Shown here in pieces: positions 1 to 6,170 of a stretch of 10,756 nucleotides of DNA. Position 1 is the first letter of the stretch. The number at the start of each line of letters is the position of its first letter. A model generated the notes under the pieces. That model saw only the letters and a list, made by a program, of their open reading frames with translations, ran no database searches and was not told where the DNA came from. A program made the position numbers and the translations under genes. Origin of the DNA: Oscillospiraceae bacterium (GTDB lineage Bacteria > Bacillota > Clostridia > Oscillospirales > Oscillospiraceae); contig JAHHSD010000053.1 of assembly GCA_020025425.1 (NCBI GenBank), forward strand, positions 1 to 10,756. The letters run 5' to 3'.

Positions 1-128
1 GCGCCCACCCCGGGCAGCCTGAGCCGCACCCGCAGCACCCGGAACAGGTCGTAGAGCAGCCCCACACCTAGTCCCAGGCACAGGGCCTGGAGCAGGGCCG
101 TCCCCTGCTGGACCACAGAGACGGTCAT
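1..128 (-). CDS. yabQ: YabQ spore cortex protein, N-terminal part (cut by window edge)
   Basis: Only the first 42 codons are present; the rest lies beyond position 1. The start ATG (128-126) overlaps the yabP stop as ATGA, so the two genes are translationally coupled. The visible protein opens with a hydrophilic stretch, VVQQGTALLQ, then a hydrophobic helix running into GVGLLYDLFRVLR (residues 21-33). This G-x-LYD-x-FR-x-LR signature at the end of the first membrane helix is typical of YabQ. YabQ is a membrane protein of the forespore envelope required for spore cortex formation (family knowledge). No separate strong SD is seen, which fits coupling to yabP. Identity is inferred from the signature together with the yabP neighbour. 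Confidence 0.88.
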   Translation of the reverse strand, partial: MTVSVVQQGTALLQALCLGLGVGLLYDLFRVLRVRLRLPGVG

Positions 129-415
129 CCGCCCATCAGCCGGGCAAAGAAGCCCGGACGGGTCCGCCCCTCGTCCTCATAGGTCAGGGACTCCACCATC
201 CCCTCCACCCGCAGATCCCCGCCGTCCAGGGACAGCTTTTCGATGTGCAGGTCCTCTCCCCGGACCACCAGCGTCCCCTGGCTGGTCACCATCACGATCA
301 CATTCTCGTCAAAGCTCTCCACCTCCTCCACACCGGAGACGGACAGCTCCTCCCTCCCCTCCAGGATCACATGGTGCGGGGCCTCCATCCGCCCCTTTTC
401 CTCCTCGTAGTTCAT
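125..415 (-). CDS. yabP: YabP/YqfC-family sporulation protein YabP
   Basis: A 96-aa soluble protein, the usual size for YabP. The core from about residue 13 to 82 (PHHVILEGREELSVSGVEEV, then IVMVTSQGTLVVRGEDLHIEKLSLDGGDLRVEG) has the short alternating beta-strand pattern of the YabP/YqfC family. These are spore-coat or cortex assembly proteins made in the mother cell (family knowledge). The ATG at 415-413 follows an AGGAGG-like SD (complement of 422-427) at good spacing. The gene overlaps yabQ by 4 nt, the conserved yabP-yabQ order. In Bacillus an hslR/yabO-like gene precedes yabP; here the gene upstream is the divergent birA, so yabP heads the transcript. A possible sigma-E-like promoter lies at 446-475. 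Confidence 0.94.
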   Translation of the reverse strand: MNYEEEKGRMEAPHHVILEGREELSVSGVEEVESFDENVIVMVTSQGTLVVRGEDLHIEKLSLDGGDLRVEGMVESLTYEDEGRTRPGFFARLMGG

Positions 416-445
416 AGTCTTCCCTCCTGCTCTCTGATTTGTACC

Positions 446-475
446 ATTCTATGGGACAGGGGCCCCCGGTATGCC
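446..475 (-). promoter_or_regulatory. Candidate mother-cell sigma (sigma-E-like) promoter of yabPQ
   Basis: Read on the minus strand, CATAGAAT (453-446) matches the sigma-E -10 pattern CATACAAT in 7 of 8 positions. GGCATACC (475-468) provides the ATA of the -35 about 17 nt upstream of the -10 ATA. The expected start point, near 439, would leave a leader of about 25 nt carrying the yabP SD. This fits the known sigma-E control of yabP in Bacillus, but the motif is short and the match may be chance. Confidence 0.4.
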
Positions 476-483
476 TGGAGGGT

Positions 484-511
484 GGTCAACCCGTTCTTCT
501 TCCGGTTGACC
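484..511. promoter_or_regulatory. Inverted repeat overlapping the birA -35, BirA-box-like operator
   Basis: GGTCAACC (484-491) and GGTTGACC (504-511) are perfect 8-nt inverted arms separated by 12 nt. The right arm contains the whole birA -35 hexamer. BirA operators in Firmicutes have half-sites of the type TTGTTAACC and GGTTAACAA; the left arm with its flank (TGGTCAACC) agrees at 7 of 9 positions and the right at 6 of 9. The spacer is shorter than the usual 14-16 nt. Autorepression by BirA is the simplest reading, but another regulator is possible. Confidence 0.55.
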
Positions 512-534
512 TTTTGCCTGCGGCGCATTATAAT
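506..534 (+). promoter_or_regulatory. birA promoter (sigma-A type)
   Basis: TTGACC (506-511), a 17-nt spacer and TATAAT (529-534): 11 of 12 consensus positions at ideal spacing. Transcription should start near 541, about 25 nt before the birA start. The promoter shows that an ATG at 533, which lies inside the -10, cannot be the translation start. Confidence 0.88.
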
Positions 535-565
535 GAGCAAAAACAGATATTTGGAGGAATCGGAA

Positions 566-1558
566 ATGAGCCGTGAAACCATCCTCTCGCTGCTGCTGGC
601 CCACCCGGGGGAATACCTGTCCGGAGAGGCCATGAGTCAGCGCCTGGGCATCAGCCGGGCCGCCGTGTGGAAGTCCATCGAGACCCTGCGCCAGGAGGGA
701 TACATCATCACCTCCGCCCCCAACCGGGGCTACCGCCTGGACAGCGCCCCCGACCGCATCCGGGAGGGCGAGCTGGCCGGCCCCCTGGCCGGCTGCACTG
801 TGGGCAGCACCCTGGTCTGCCTGGACACCATCGACTCCACCAACACCGAGTGCAAGCGCCGGGCCATGTCGGGCGCCCCCCACGGTCTGGTGGTGCTCAG
901 TGAGGAGCAGACCGGCGGGCGGGGACGCCTGGGCCGCTCCTTCCAGTCCCCCCGGGGCTGCGGGCTCTATCTCTCCGCCCTCCTCCGCCCCCAGCTCCCC
1001 CCGGATCAGGTGGTGGACTTCACCGCCTATGCGGCGGTGGCCGTGTGCGACGGCATTGAGGCCGTCTGCGGGGTGCGCCCCCAGATCAAGTGGACCAACG
1101 ACATCGTCCTCCAGGGAAAAAAGCTGTGCGGCATCCTCACCGAGCTGGGGCTGGAGAGCGAGACCAACACCCTTCAGTACCTGGTCACCGGCATCGGGGT
1201 CAATGTGAACCACGGCCCGGAGGATTTTCAGGACGAGGTCCGTGAGATCGCCACCTCCCTGGCCCTGTGCCTGGGCCGCCCTGTGCGCCGGGCCGATCTG
1301 GCCGCCGCCATTATTCGGGCGCTGGACCGGATGTGCGCCGGCTTCCCGGACAACAAGGCGGAGTATCTGGACCGCTATCGGGCCGACTGCCTGACCCCGG
1401 GCAACCAGGTCCAGCTGATCACCCCCGTCTCCCGCCAGGAGGCCAGGGCCATCGCCATCGACGACGACTTCCGCCTGGTGGTGGAGTTCCCTGACGGCAG
1501 CCGAAAGGCCCTGTCCGCCGGAGAGGTGTCCGTCCGGGGCATGTACGGATATGTATAA
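566..1558 (+). CDS. birA: Biotin-[acetyl-CoA-carboxylase] ligase / biotin repressor BirA
   Basis: 330 aa. Activates biotin with ATP to biotinyl-AMP and transfers it to the lysine of biotin carrier proteins such as AccB or decarboxylase subunits. It is a group II (bifunctional) ligase: an N-terminal winged helix-turn-helix (about residues 3-60, with LSGEAMSQRLGISRAAVWKS) precedes the catalytic domain. Ligase motifs are intact: STNTE (91-95), GGRGRLGR (117-124, biotin/AMP loop), KWTNDI (175-180), GKKLCGIL (184-191) and GIGVNVN (209-215). The C-terminal SH3-like cap domain is present (about 280-330). The start at 566 is chosen because TTGGAGG (551-557) lies 8 nt upstream; an in-frame ATG at 533 falls within the promoter -10. 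The inverted repeat on the promoter suggests biotin-responsive autoregulation. No biotin synthesis or transport gene is adjacent. Confidence 0.95.
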   Translation: MSRETILSLLLAHPGEYLSGEAMSQRLGISRAAVWKSIETLRQEGYIITSAPNRGYRLDSAPDRIREGELAGPLAGCTVGSTLVCLDTIDSTNTECKRRAMSGAPHGLVVLSEEQTGGRGRLGRSFQSPRGCGLYLSALLRPQLPPDQVVDFTAYAAVAVCDGIEAVCGVRPQIKWTNDIVLQGKKLCGILTELGLESETNTLQYLVTGIGVNVNHGPEDFQDEVREIATSLALCLGRPVRRADLAAAIIRALDRMCAGFPDNKAEYLDRYRADCLTPGNQVQLITPVSRQEARAIAIDDDFRLVVEFPDGSRKALSAGEVSVRGMYGYV

Positions 1559-1592
1559 AAAAGTTCCCTCCCAGCGGGAGGGAACTTTTTTT
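1557..1592. terminator. Bidirectional intrinsic terminator between birA and the GH25 gene
   Basis: A perfect 10-bp stem, GTTCCCTCCC (1563-1572) with GGGAGGGAAC (1576-1585), has an AGC loop. A run of six A (1557-1562) lies on one side and seven T (1586-1592) on the other, so each strand ends in a U-tract. It serves both convergent genes. The birA stop codon (1556-1558) and the GH25 gene stop (1593-1591) each overlap the flanking A/T tract. Confidence 0.93.
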
Positions 1593-3066
1593 ACTGTTTG
1601 GGTCTGGGTAGGCCCAGGCCGTCGGGCGGGATCGTCCCGTCATCGGGGATCTGTGTCCCCTCGGCCGGCTTCTGCTCACCCTCGCTTGGCTTCTGCTCGC
1701 CCTCATCGGGCTTTTTTGGGGGCTCCGGACGGGGGAAGCCGTCCTGCTTCATCAGGTACAGGTTCACGTCCACGTCCCCCTGGATGCCGTCCACGCGGCC
1801 CTTGGAGGTGTACTGCCACATATCAAAGTCGTAGTAGAAGGTGGGGAACTTGGTGGTGGACAGGTACTGGGCAAACCAGAACTGGTAGTCCAGCATCTGG
1901 CTCAGATCATAGCTGCGGTAGCCGCCGTAGCGGTTGAAATAGATCATGGGCTGGTAGCCTTCCCGCTCCATCATGCCGCAGAACAGGTTGGCACCGGCAC
2001 TCAGGATATCGGGGGCCAGCCGGTAGCCCCGGTGGCCGGAGTTGCCCATGTCCTCCCAGTCAAAGACCACGGGCATGGTGATCTGGTGGCGATAGGGGGC
2101 CAGCTTGTCCAGGACATACTGGGCCTCCTCCCGGGCCTCCTCCACAGTGATGGCCTGGGAGAAGAAGTAGGCGCCCACATCCAGGCCGGCGGCCAGGGCC
2201 CCCTCCATATTCTGCTGGAACTTCTTGTCGTCATAGATGGAACCCACGGTCAGACCGCGGCCGCCGATGCGGACGATGGCGAAGTCGATCCCGTCGGCCT
2301 TGACCTTCTCCCAGTCGATGTCGCCCTGGAAGGAGGCCACATCCACACCCACCTTGGTCTCCACGTTGGGGTCCAGGTAGTCCATGTACTTCCCGTTCAT
2401 CTGGAACAGAGAGGAGTTGTAGGGATTCACAGGCACCTCAGGCAGGACGTCCACGTAGTAGTACTCCGTACCGATCTGTCCCGCGTGGACATCGGTGTTG
2501 CGGATGTTCCAGACAATGGCGCAGATCTCCGCCCGGCTGATGGGCTCATTGGGCTTGAACACCCGCTGATCCCCCTCCATGCTGCCCGCCAGCACCTTCT
2601 TCCGGAACAGCACATTCACATAGCCGTCCTTGGTATCGGCAAAGGCGGACTCCCCCCGGTCGGGGACCAGCTTCAGGGCCTTGGCGGCCAGCTGGGCCAC
2701 GTCCAGGCGGGTCATCCTGGCGTCCAGGTCCTCGCGCAGAGCGGCGGGCATGTACTTGTTTTTCACCGCGTAGTCGGCCAGGCCGCTGCTCCAGTGAGTG
2801 CCGGTGGCGGGCTTCATCTCATGGCCGGAGGCCAGCAGGATCAGGGAGAGGGCCTCGCCTACCGTGACATTGTTCTGGGGCTGGAAGGAGCCGTCCGGGT
2901 AGCCGGACACCACCTTCTGCTCAGACAGCTGGGTGACAAAGCTGTAAAACCAGTCCTCCTCCTTCACATCGGAAAATCGTTTGGCCTGGGCCGCCTGGAC
3001 CGGCAGAACGCCGCTCAGCGCCAGGGTGACGGCCAGACAGGCCGCCGTCTTTTTCATTTTATTCAT
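1591..3066 (-). CDS. Secreted SLH-domain glycoside hydrolase family 25 (lysozyme-type muramidase)
   Basis: 491 aa. A signal peptide (1 to about 28, MNKMKKTAACLAVTLALSG, cleavage near VQAAQA) is followed by an S-layer-homology region of three repeats (about 30-72, 85-130, 140-190). Their TRAE-type motifs are VTVGE (67-71, degenerate), MTRLD (118-122) and ISRAE (176-180). Residues 238-440 are a GH25 domain: GVDVASFQG with D242, FDWE with D336 and E338 (the likely acid), WQY (417-419) and GDVDVN (430-435). GH25 enzymes cut the MurNAc-GlcNAc bond of peptidoglycan. SLH repeats usually anchor proteins to pyruvylated wall polymers, so this is probably a wall-attached remodelling enzyme. The tail (445-491) is Pro/Glu-rich and carries three heptad repeats. 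The start at 3066 is preferred: AAGAGG lies upstream and it opens the signal peptide; an upstream in-frame ATG at 3123 falls in the promoter. Confidence 0.93.
   Translation of the reverse strand: MNKMKKTAACLAVTLALSGVLPVQAAQAKRFSDVKEEDWFYSFVTQLSEQKVVSGYPDGSFQPQNNVTVGEALSLILLASGHEMKPATGTHWSSGLADYAVKNKYMPAALREDLDARMTRLDVAQLAAKALKLVPDRGESAFADTKDGYVNVLFRKKVLAGSMEGDQRVFKPNEPISRAEICAIVWNIRNTDVHAGQIGTEYYYVDVLPEVPVNPYNSSLFQMNGKYMDYLDPNVETKVGVDVASFQGDIDWEKVKADGIDFAIVRIGGRGLTVGSIYDDKKFQQNMEGALAAGLDVGAYFFSQAITVEEAREEAQYVLDKLAPYRHQITMPVVFDWEDMGNSGHRGYRLAPDILSAGANLFCGMMEREGYQPMIYFNRYGGYRSYDLSQMLDYQFWFAQYLSTTKFPTFYYDFDMWQYTSKGRVDGIQGDVDVNLYLMKQDGFPRPEPPKKPDEGEQKPSEGEQKPAEGTQIPDDGTIPPDGLGLPRPKQ
1651..1713 (-). 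repeat. Three 21-bp tandem repeats encoding a K-P-x-E-G-x-Q heptad tail
   Basis: Units 1651-1671, 1672-1692 and 1693-1713 are imperfect 21-bp direct repeats ending in GGCTT (plus strand). Read in the gene they encode KPDEGEQ, KPSEGEQ and KPAEGTQ (residues 452-472). The array gives an extended, charged, proline-rich tail. Copy number is likely to vary between strains by slippage (inference). Confidence 0.85.
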
Positions 3067-3113
3067 TGTATTAAAACCTCTTATTCTGTCGAATTTGATC
3101 AGAAATTTGTTAA

Positions 3114-3142
3114 ATTGTATCACGGCCTCTGTATTATGTCAA
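3114..3142 (-). promoter_or_regulatory. Promoter of the SLH-GH25 gene (sigma-A type)
   Basis: On the minus strand TTGACA (3142-3137), 17 nt, TACAAT (3119-3114): 11 of 12 consensus positions at ideal spacing. The predicted start point near 3107 leaves a leader of about 40 nt. It is divergent from the CLC operon promoter about 75 bp away, with no obvious shared operator between them. Confidence 0.85.
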
Positions 3143-3195
3143 TCGCTGTGCCCCCCGTTCCCCGCTCTTTTCTCCGGAAACTACTGGAAAAGAAG

Positions 3196-3224
3196 GTGCA
3201 AAATCGATTCAATAATGTTATAAT
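3196..3224 (+). promoter_or_regulatory. Likely promoter of the CLC-VOC-acyltransferase operon
   Basis: A perfect TATAAT (3219-3224) sits 61 nt before the clc start codon. The hexamer 17 nt upstream (GTGCAA, 3196-3201) matches the -35 at only 3 of 6 positions, so the promoter may be weak or activator-dependent. The roughly 50-nt leader contains the 10-bp palindrome TTCGGCCGAA (3262-3271) just before the SD. No fluoride riboswitch signature is visible in it. Confidence 0.6.
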
Positions 3225-3284
3225 GAAAGAACTGTCCAATTCGGGCAGATTCTCTGTCAATTTCGGCCGAAGGAAGTGAAAACC

Positions 3285-4544
3285 ATGCCAGAACTTACTC
3301 CGCGTCTCAAAGAGAGGGCGGCTGCGGTTCTCTTGTTTCTGAAATGGCTGCTGTACGCCTGTGCGGTGGGCCTGATCGTGGGCGGGATCGCCTCCGCCTT
3401 CCACTACGGAATCGACTGGGCCACCGAGCTGCGGTTCCGCTTCCCCTGGCTCATCCTCTGCCTGCCCCTGGCCGGTGCGGCCATTGTCCTGCTCTACCGG
3501 CTGTGCGGCATGGAGAACGACTCGGGCACCAACCAGGTGCTCATCGCCGTCCGGGACGCCCAGCCCCTGAAGCTGCGCACCGCCCCCCTGATTTTTCTGG
3601 CCACCATCCTCACCCACCTGACCGGCGGCTCCGCCGGGCGTGAGGGTGCCGCCCTCCAGCTGGGCGGATCCACCGCCGCCTACCTGGGCCGGACCCTGGG
3701 CCTGGACGCCAAGGACCGGCGGGTCATGGTGATGTGCGGCATGGCCGCCGCCTTCTCCGCTCTGTTCGGAACCCCCCTCACCGCCGCCCTCTTTGCCATG
3801 GAGATGGTCAGTGTGGGCGTGATGTACTACGCCGCCATTGTCCCCTGCACCCTGTCCGCCCTGCTGGCCCTCCAGGTGGCCCGGTGGGCGGGCCTGCACA
3901 AGCACGGCGGGTATCAGGTCACCGGCGTCCCTGAGCTGGACCCCCTCTCCCTCCTGCGGGTGTGCGTACTGGGTCTGCTGTGCGCCCTGCTGTCCATCCT
4001 CTTCTGCCGGGTCATCCACGCCGCCCCCAAGCTGTACGCCAAATATCTGCCCAACCCCGTTGTGCGGGCCATGGTGGGCGGACTGCTGGTGCTGGCCCTC
4101 ACCGCCCTGGTGGGCAGTCAGGACTACAATGGCGCGGGGGACGGAGTCATCCGCCGGATGCTGGGGGGCGAGTCCATCCCGGAGGCCTTCCTGCTCAAGC
4201 TGCTCTTCACCGCCCTGACCCTGGGGGCCGGCTTCCGCGGGGGCGAGATCGTGCCGGTGCTCTTTACCGGGGCCGCCTTCGGCTCCCTGGCCGGACCTCT
4301 GCTGGGCCTGAGCCAGTCCTTCGGCGGGGCCCTGGGGATGGCCGCCGTGTTCTGCGGCACCACCAACTGCCCCCTGTCCTCCGTGTTCCTGGCCCATGAG
4401 CTCTTCGGCGGCCAGGGGCTGGGGCTGTACGCCATGTGCTGCTCGGTGTCCTACATGCTCTCCGACTATTACAGCCTGTACAGTGCGCAGAAGATCGTAT
4501 ATTCCAAATTCAAGACCGAGTGGGTCAATCAAAAGGCAAAATAA
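3285..4544 (+). CDS. CLC-family anion transporter, resembling the CLC-F fluoride/proton branch
   Basis: 419 aa, almost entirely hydrophobic helices, without C-terminal CBS domains. CLC selectivity motifs are recognisable: SGTNQV (80-85, in place of GSGIP), GGSAGREGAALQLGG (114-128) with the gating glutamate E120, and GFRGGEIVPVLFTGAAFG (316-333). GREG followed by a residue other than Pro and the GF-x-GGE-x-x-P form of the third motif are, as I recall, features of the CLC-F clade, which exports fluoride in exchange for protons. Retention of E120 argues for an antiporter. Chloride as substrate cannot be excluded. The ATG at 3285 is preferred because AAGGAA (3270-3275) lies 9 nt upstream; a GTG at 3276 is too close to it. 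First gene of a three-gene operon; the next gene follows after 23 nt. Confidence 0.88.
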   Translation: MPELTPRLKERAAAVLLFLKWLLYACAVGLIVGGIASAFHYGIDWATELRFRFPWLILCLPLAGAAIVLLYRLCGMENDSGTNQVLIAVRDAQPLKLRTAPLIFLATILTHLTGGSAGREGAALQLGGSTAAYLGRTLGLDAKDRRVMVMCGMAAAFSALFGTPLTAALFAMEMVSVGVMYYAAIVPCTLSALLALQVARWAGLHKHGGYQVTGVPELDPLSLLRVCVLGLLCALLSILFCRVIHAAPKLYAKYLPNPVVRAMVGGLLVLALTALVGSQDYNGAGDGVIRRMLGGESIPEAFLLKLLFTALTLGAGFRGGEIVPVLFTGAAFGSLAGPLLGLSQSFGGALGMAAVFCGTTNCPLSSVFLAHELFGGQGLGLYAMCCSVSYMLSDYYSLYSAQKIVYSKFKTEWVNQKAK

Positions 4545-4567
4545 GCCGACTTAAAAGGAGTTTCGTG

Positions 4568-4939
4568 ATGAATACATTCTATCATTTCAATTTCAATGTG
4601 GTCGATCTGGACCGCAGCGTGGCCTTCTACCGGGAGGCCCTGGACCTGGACATCGTCCGGGAGAAGGAGGCCAAGGACGGCTCCTTCCGCCTGCTCTTCC
4701 TGGGGGACGGCCACAGCGGCTTCCAGCTGGAGCTGACCTGGCTGCGGGACCGGGGCCAGAAGCCCTATGATCTGGGCGAGTGCGAGTTCCACCTGGCCTT
4801 CCGCACCGACGACTATGACGCCCTCCACGCCAAGCACCAGGCCATGGGCTGCATCTGCTACGAGAACCCCGATATGGGCATCTACTTCATCCACGATCCG
4901 GACGGCTACTGGATCGAGATCGTCCCGGAGAAGGGCTGA
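4568..4939 (+). CDS. VOC superfamily protein, glyoxalase I-like (lactoylglutathione lyase family)
   Basis: 123 aa with the two beta-alpha-beta-beta-beta halves of the vicinal-oxygen-chelate fold: FYHFNFNVVDLDRSVAFYRE at the N-terminus and FHLAFRTDDYDALH in the second half, ending HDPDGYWIEIV. All four metal ligands of GloA-type enzymes are in place: H6, E55 (in FQLELT), H75 (in EFHLAF) and E117 (in YWIEIV). A metal-dependent lyase or isomerase acting on methylglyoxal adducts or a related thiol conjugate is therefore plausible, though VOC proteins vary widely in substrate. The ATG at 4568 follows AAAGGAG (4554-4560) at 7 nt. It lies 23 nt after clc and 2 nt before the acyltransferase gene, in one operon. 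Confidence 0.86.
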   Translation: MNTFYHFNFNVVDLDRSVAFYREALDLDIVREKEAKDGSFRLLFLGDGHSGFQLELTWLRDRGQKPYDLGECEFHLAFRTDDYDALHAKHQAMGCICYENPDMGIYFIHDPDGYWIEIVPEKG

Positions 4940-4941
4940 GC

Positions 4942-5988
4942 ATGGCGAAATCAGAAAAAAATATGGGGTGGTCCGGGTTTTTCATGGTATTCACCGTGTT
5001 TTCCGCCATCCTCATGCTGCTGGCCCAGCAGGGTCAGCCCGCCCTGGCCCCCGGCAACGGGGACTGGCAGGTGCTCAGTGTCTACGAGGGGCTGACCCGC
5101 TGGACGGTGCCCGCCCTGTTCATGCTCTGGGGCATGCACGCCCTGGAGTCGGGCAAGCCCAGCTTTACCGGGACCATGACCGGTCTGGTGCTGCCCTGCT
5201 TCTGCATGCTGGTGTTCTGGGGGGCTCTGTACGCCATTGCGGGCCACCTGCTCAGCGGCGGGACCCTCAGCTGGCGTGGGCTGTGGAACGCCCTGGTGGC
5301 CGCCGCCCGGGGACAGTCCCACTTCCACCTGTGGCTGCTCTACCCCCTCATGGGCCTCTATCTGGTCCACCCGGTGCTCCACCGCTTCACCGCCTCGGCC
5401 AGCCAGGCGGAGCTGCGGTATTTCCTGGCCCTGTCCTTCCTCTTTGCCAGCCTGATGCCTGTGCTGAGGGTATTCTATCCCCACAGCGCCCTGGTCCAGC
5501 TGCTCCAGCGGCTCCAGATCCATCTGGTGCTGGGCTACATCGGCTGCTATGTGGCGGGCTGGTACCTCCACCGGTACACCATCGGCCGCACCGCGGAATT
5601 TATCCTCTATCTCCTGGGCATCCTGGGCACCGCCCTGACCCTGCTGGGCGACCGGATCTTCGGGGGCGGACGCAGCCTGTGGTACGGCTTTACCGCACCC
5701 GGCGTAGTCCTCACCGCCGCCGCCCTGTGTGTCCTTTTCCGCTATGTGCTGGGCGTCAGCGATGAGCGCTCCCGCCGCCGGTCGGTCAGCGAACTGGGGC
5801 GGTACGCCTTCGGCGTCTACCTCTTTCATCAGATCTGGGTGCTGATTTTTGACTGGTTCGACCTGTCAATCCTGGTCTTTACTCCCGTGCTGTCCGTCCC
5901 CTTCTTCGCCCTGGTGTTTTTCCTCATCAGCATCCCCTTCGCCTGGCTGCTGTATCTGATCCCGGGGGCGGGCCGGTGGCTGGTGTGA
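4942..5988 (+). CDS. Acyltransferase-3-like integral membrane protein
   Basis: 348 aa with about ten hydrophobic helices. The segment HFHLWLLYPLMGLYLVHPVL (127-146) and the C-terminal ELGRYAFGVYLFH (284-296) match signatures of the acyltransferase 3 (OafA/NolL/WecH-like) family, which acylates sugars of cell-surface polymers or exported small molecules. The N-terminal helix that in the family carries an Arg and the catalytic His (R-x10-H) here reads WSGFFMVFTVFSAILMLLA and contains neither. The protein may thus be inactive as an acyltransferase or have another role. The ATG lies 2 nt after the VOC stop, with GGAG at 4927-4930 inside that gene, so the two are coupled. Last gene of the operon, followed by a strong terminator. 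Confidence 0.78.
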   Translation: MAKSEKNMGWSGFFMVFTVFSAILMLLAQQGQPALAPGNGDWQVLSVYEGLTRWTVPALFMLWGMHALESGKPSFTGTMTGLVLPCFCMLVFWGALYAIAGHLLSGGTLSWRGLWNALVAAARGQSHFHLWLLYPLMGLYLVHPVLHRFTASASQAELRYFLALSFLFASLMPVLRVFYPHSALVQLLQRLQIHLVLGYIGCYVAGWYLHRYTIGRTAEFILYLLGILGTALTLLGDRIFGGGRSLWYGFTAPGVVLTAAALCVLFRYVLGVSDERSRRRSVSELGRYAFGVYLFHQIWVLIFDWFDLSILVFTPVLSVPFFALVFFLISIPFAWLLYLIPGAGRWLV

Positions 5989-6045
5989 TACAATTTTCTG
6001 TATAAAAAAGCTGATTTCTGGGTCAGTGTCATAAAACCAGCTGAA

Positions 6046-6104
6046 AACACAGCCGTTAAGGAATGGAAACCATCTGTTTCTCCCTTAACGGCTGTGTTCT
6101 TTTT
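6046..6104 (+). terminator. Strong intrinsic terminator of the CLC-VOC-acyltransferase operon
   Basis: A perfect 16-bp stem, AACACAGCCGTTAAGG (6046-6061) with its reverse complement at 6083-6098, encloses a 21-nt loop. The loop itself can pair GAAAC (6066-6070) with GTTTC (6076-6080). The right arm runs into TTCTTTTT (6097-6104). On the opposite strand four T follow the stem, so it may weakly end the XRE transcript arriving from the other side. Confidence 0.88.
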
Positions 6105-6170
6105 GTACCTGATTTGATAAACTGAGTTTATCCTAAAATTTCAGCAGGCAAGTGGATATGTTCCTTGTAT

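Noticed and set aside
245..565. Longer N-terminus for BirA, including an ATG at 533
   Set aside because: The ATG at 533 is inside the -10 hexamer, and sequence further upstream overlaps yabP; TTGGAGG before 566 fixes the start there.
2032..3279. Plus-strand open frame of about 415 codons opposite the GH25 gene
   Set aside because: Shadow of the SLH-GH25 reading frame; no ribosome site and a His/Val/Leu-rich composition typical of antisense frames.
3225..3284. Fluoride riboswitch ahead of the CLC gene
   Set aside because: The leader is too short and lacks the conserved GGNGATGG and GCTGATGA-type blocks of the crcB motif.
3120..4532. Minus-strand open frame of about 470 codons opposite the CLC gene
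   Set aside because: Gln/Gly/His-rich shadow composition, no SD, and it covers the CLC promoter and gene, which has clear family motifs.
6116..6132. GATAAAC-TGA-GTTTATC hairpin after the XRE gene
   Set aside because: A 7-bp AT-rich stem without a following U-tract on the minus strand; too weak to call a terminator.
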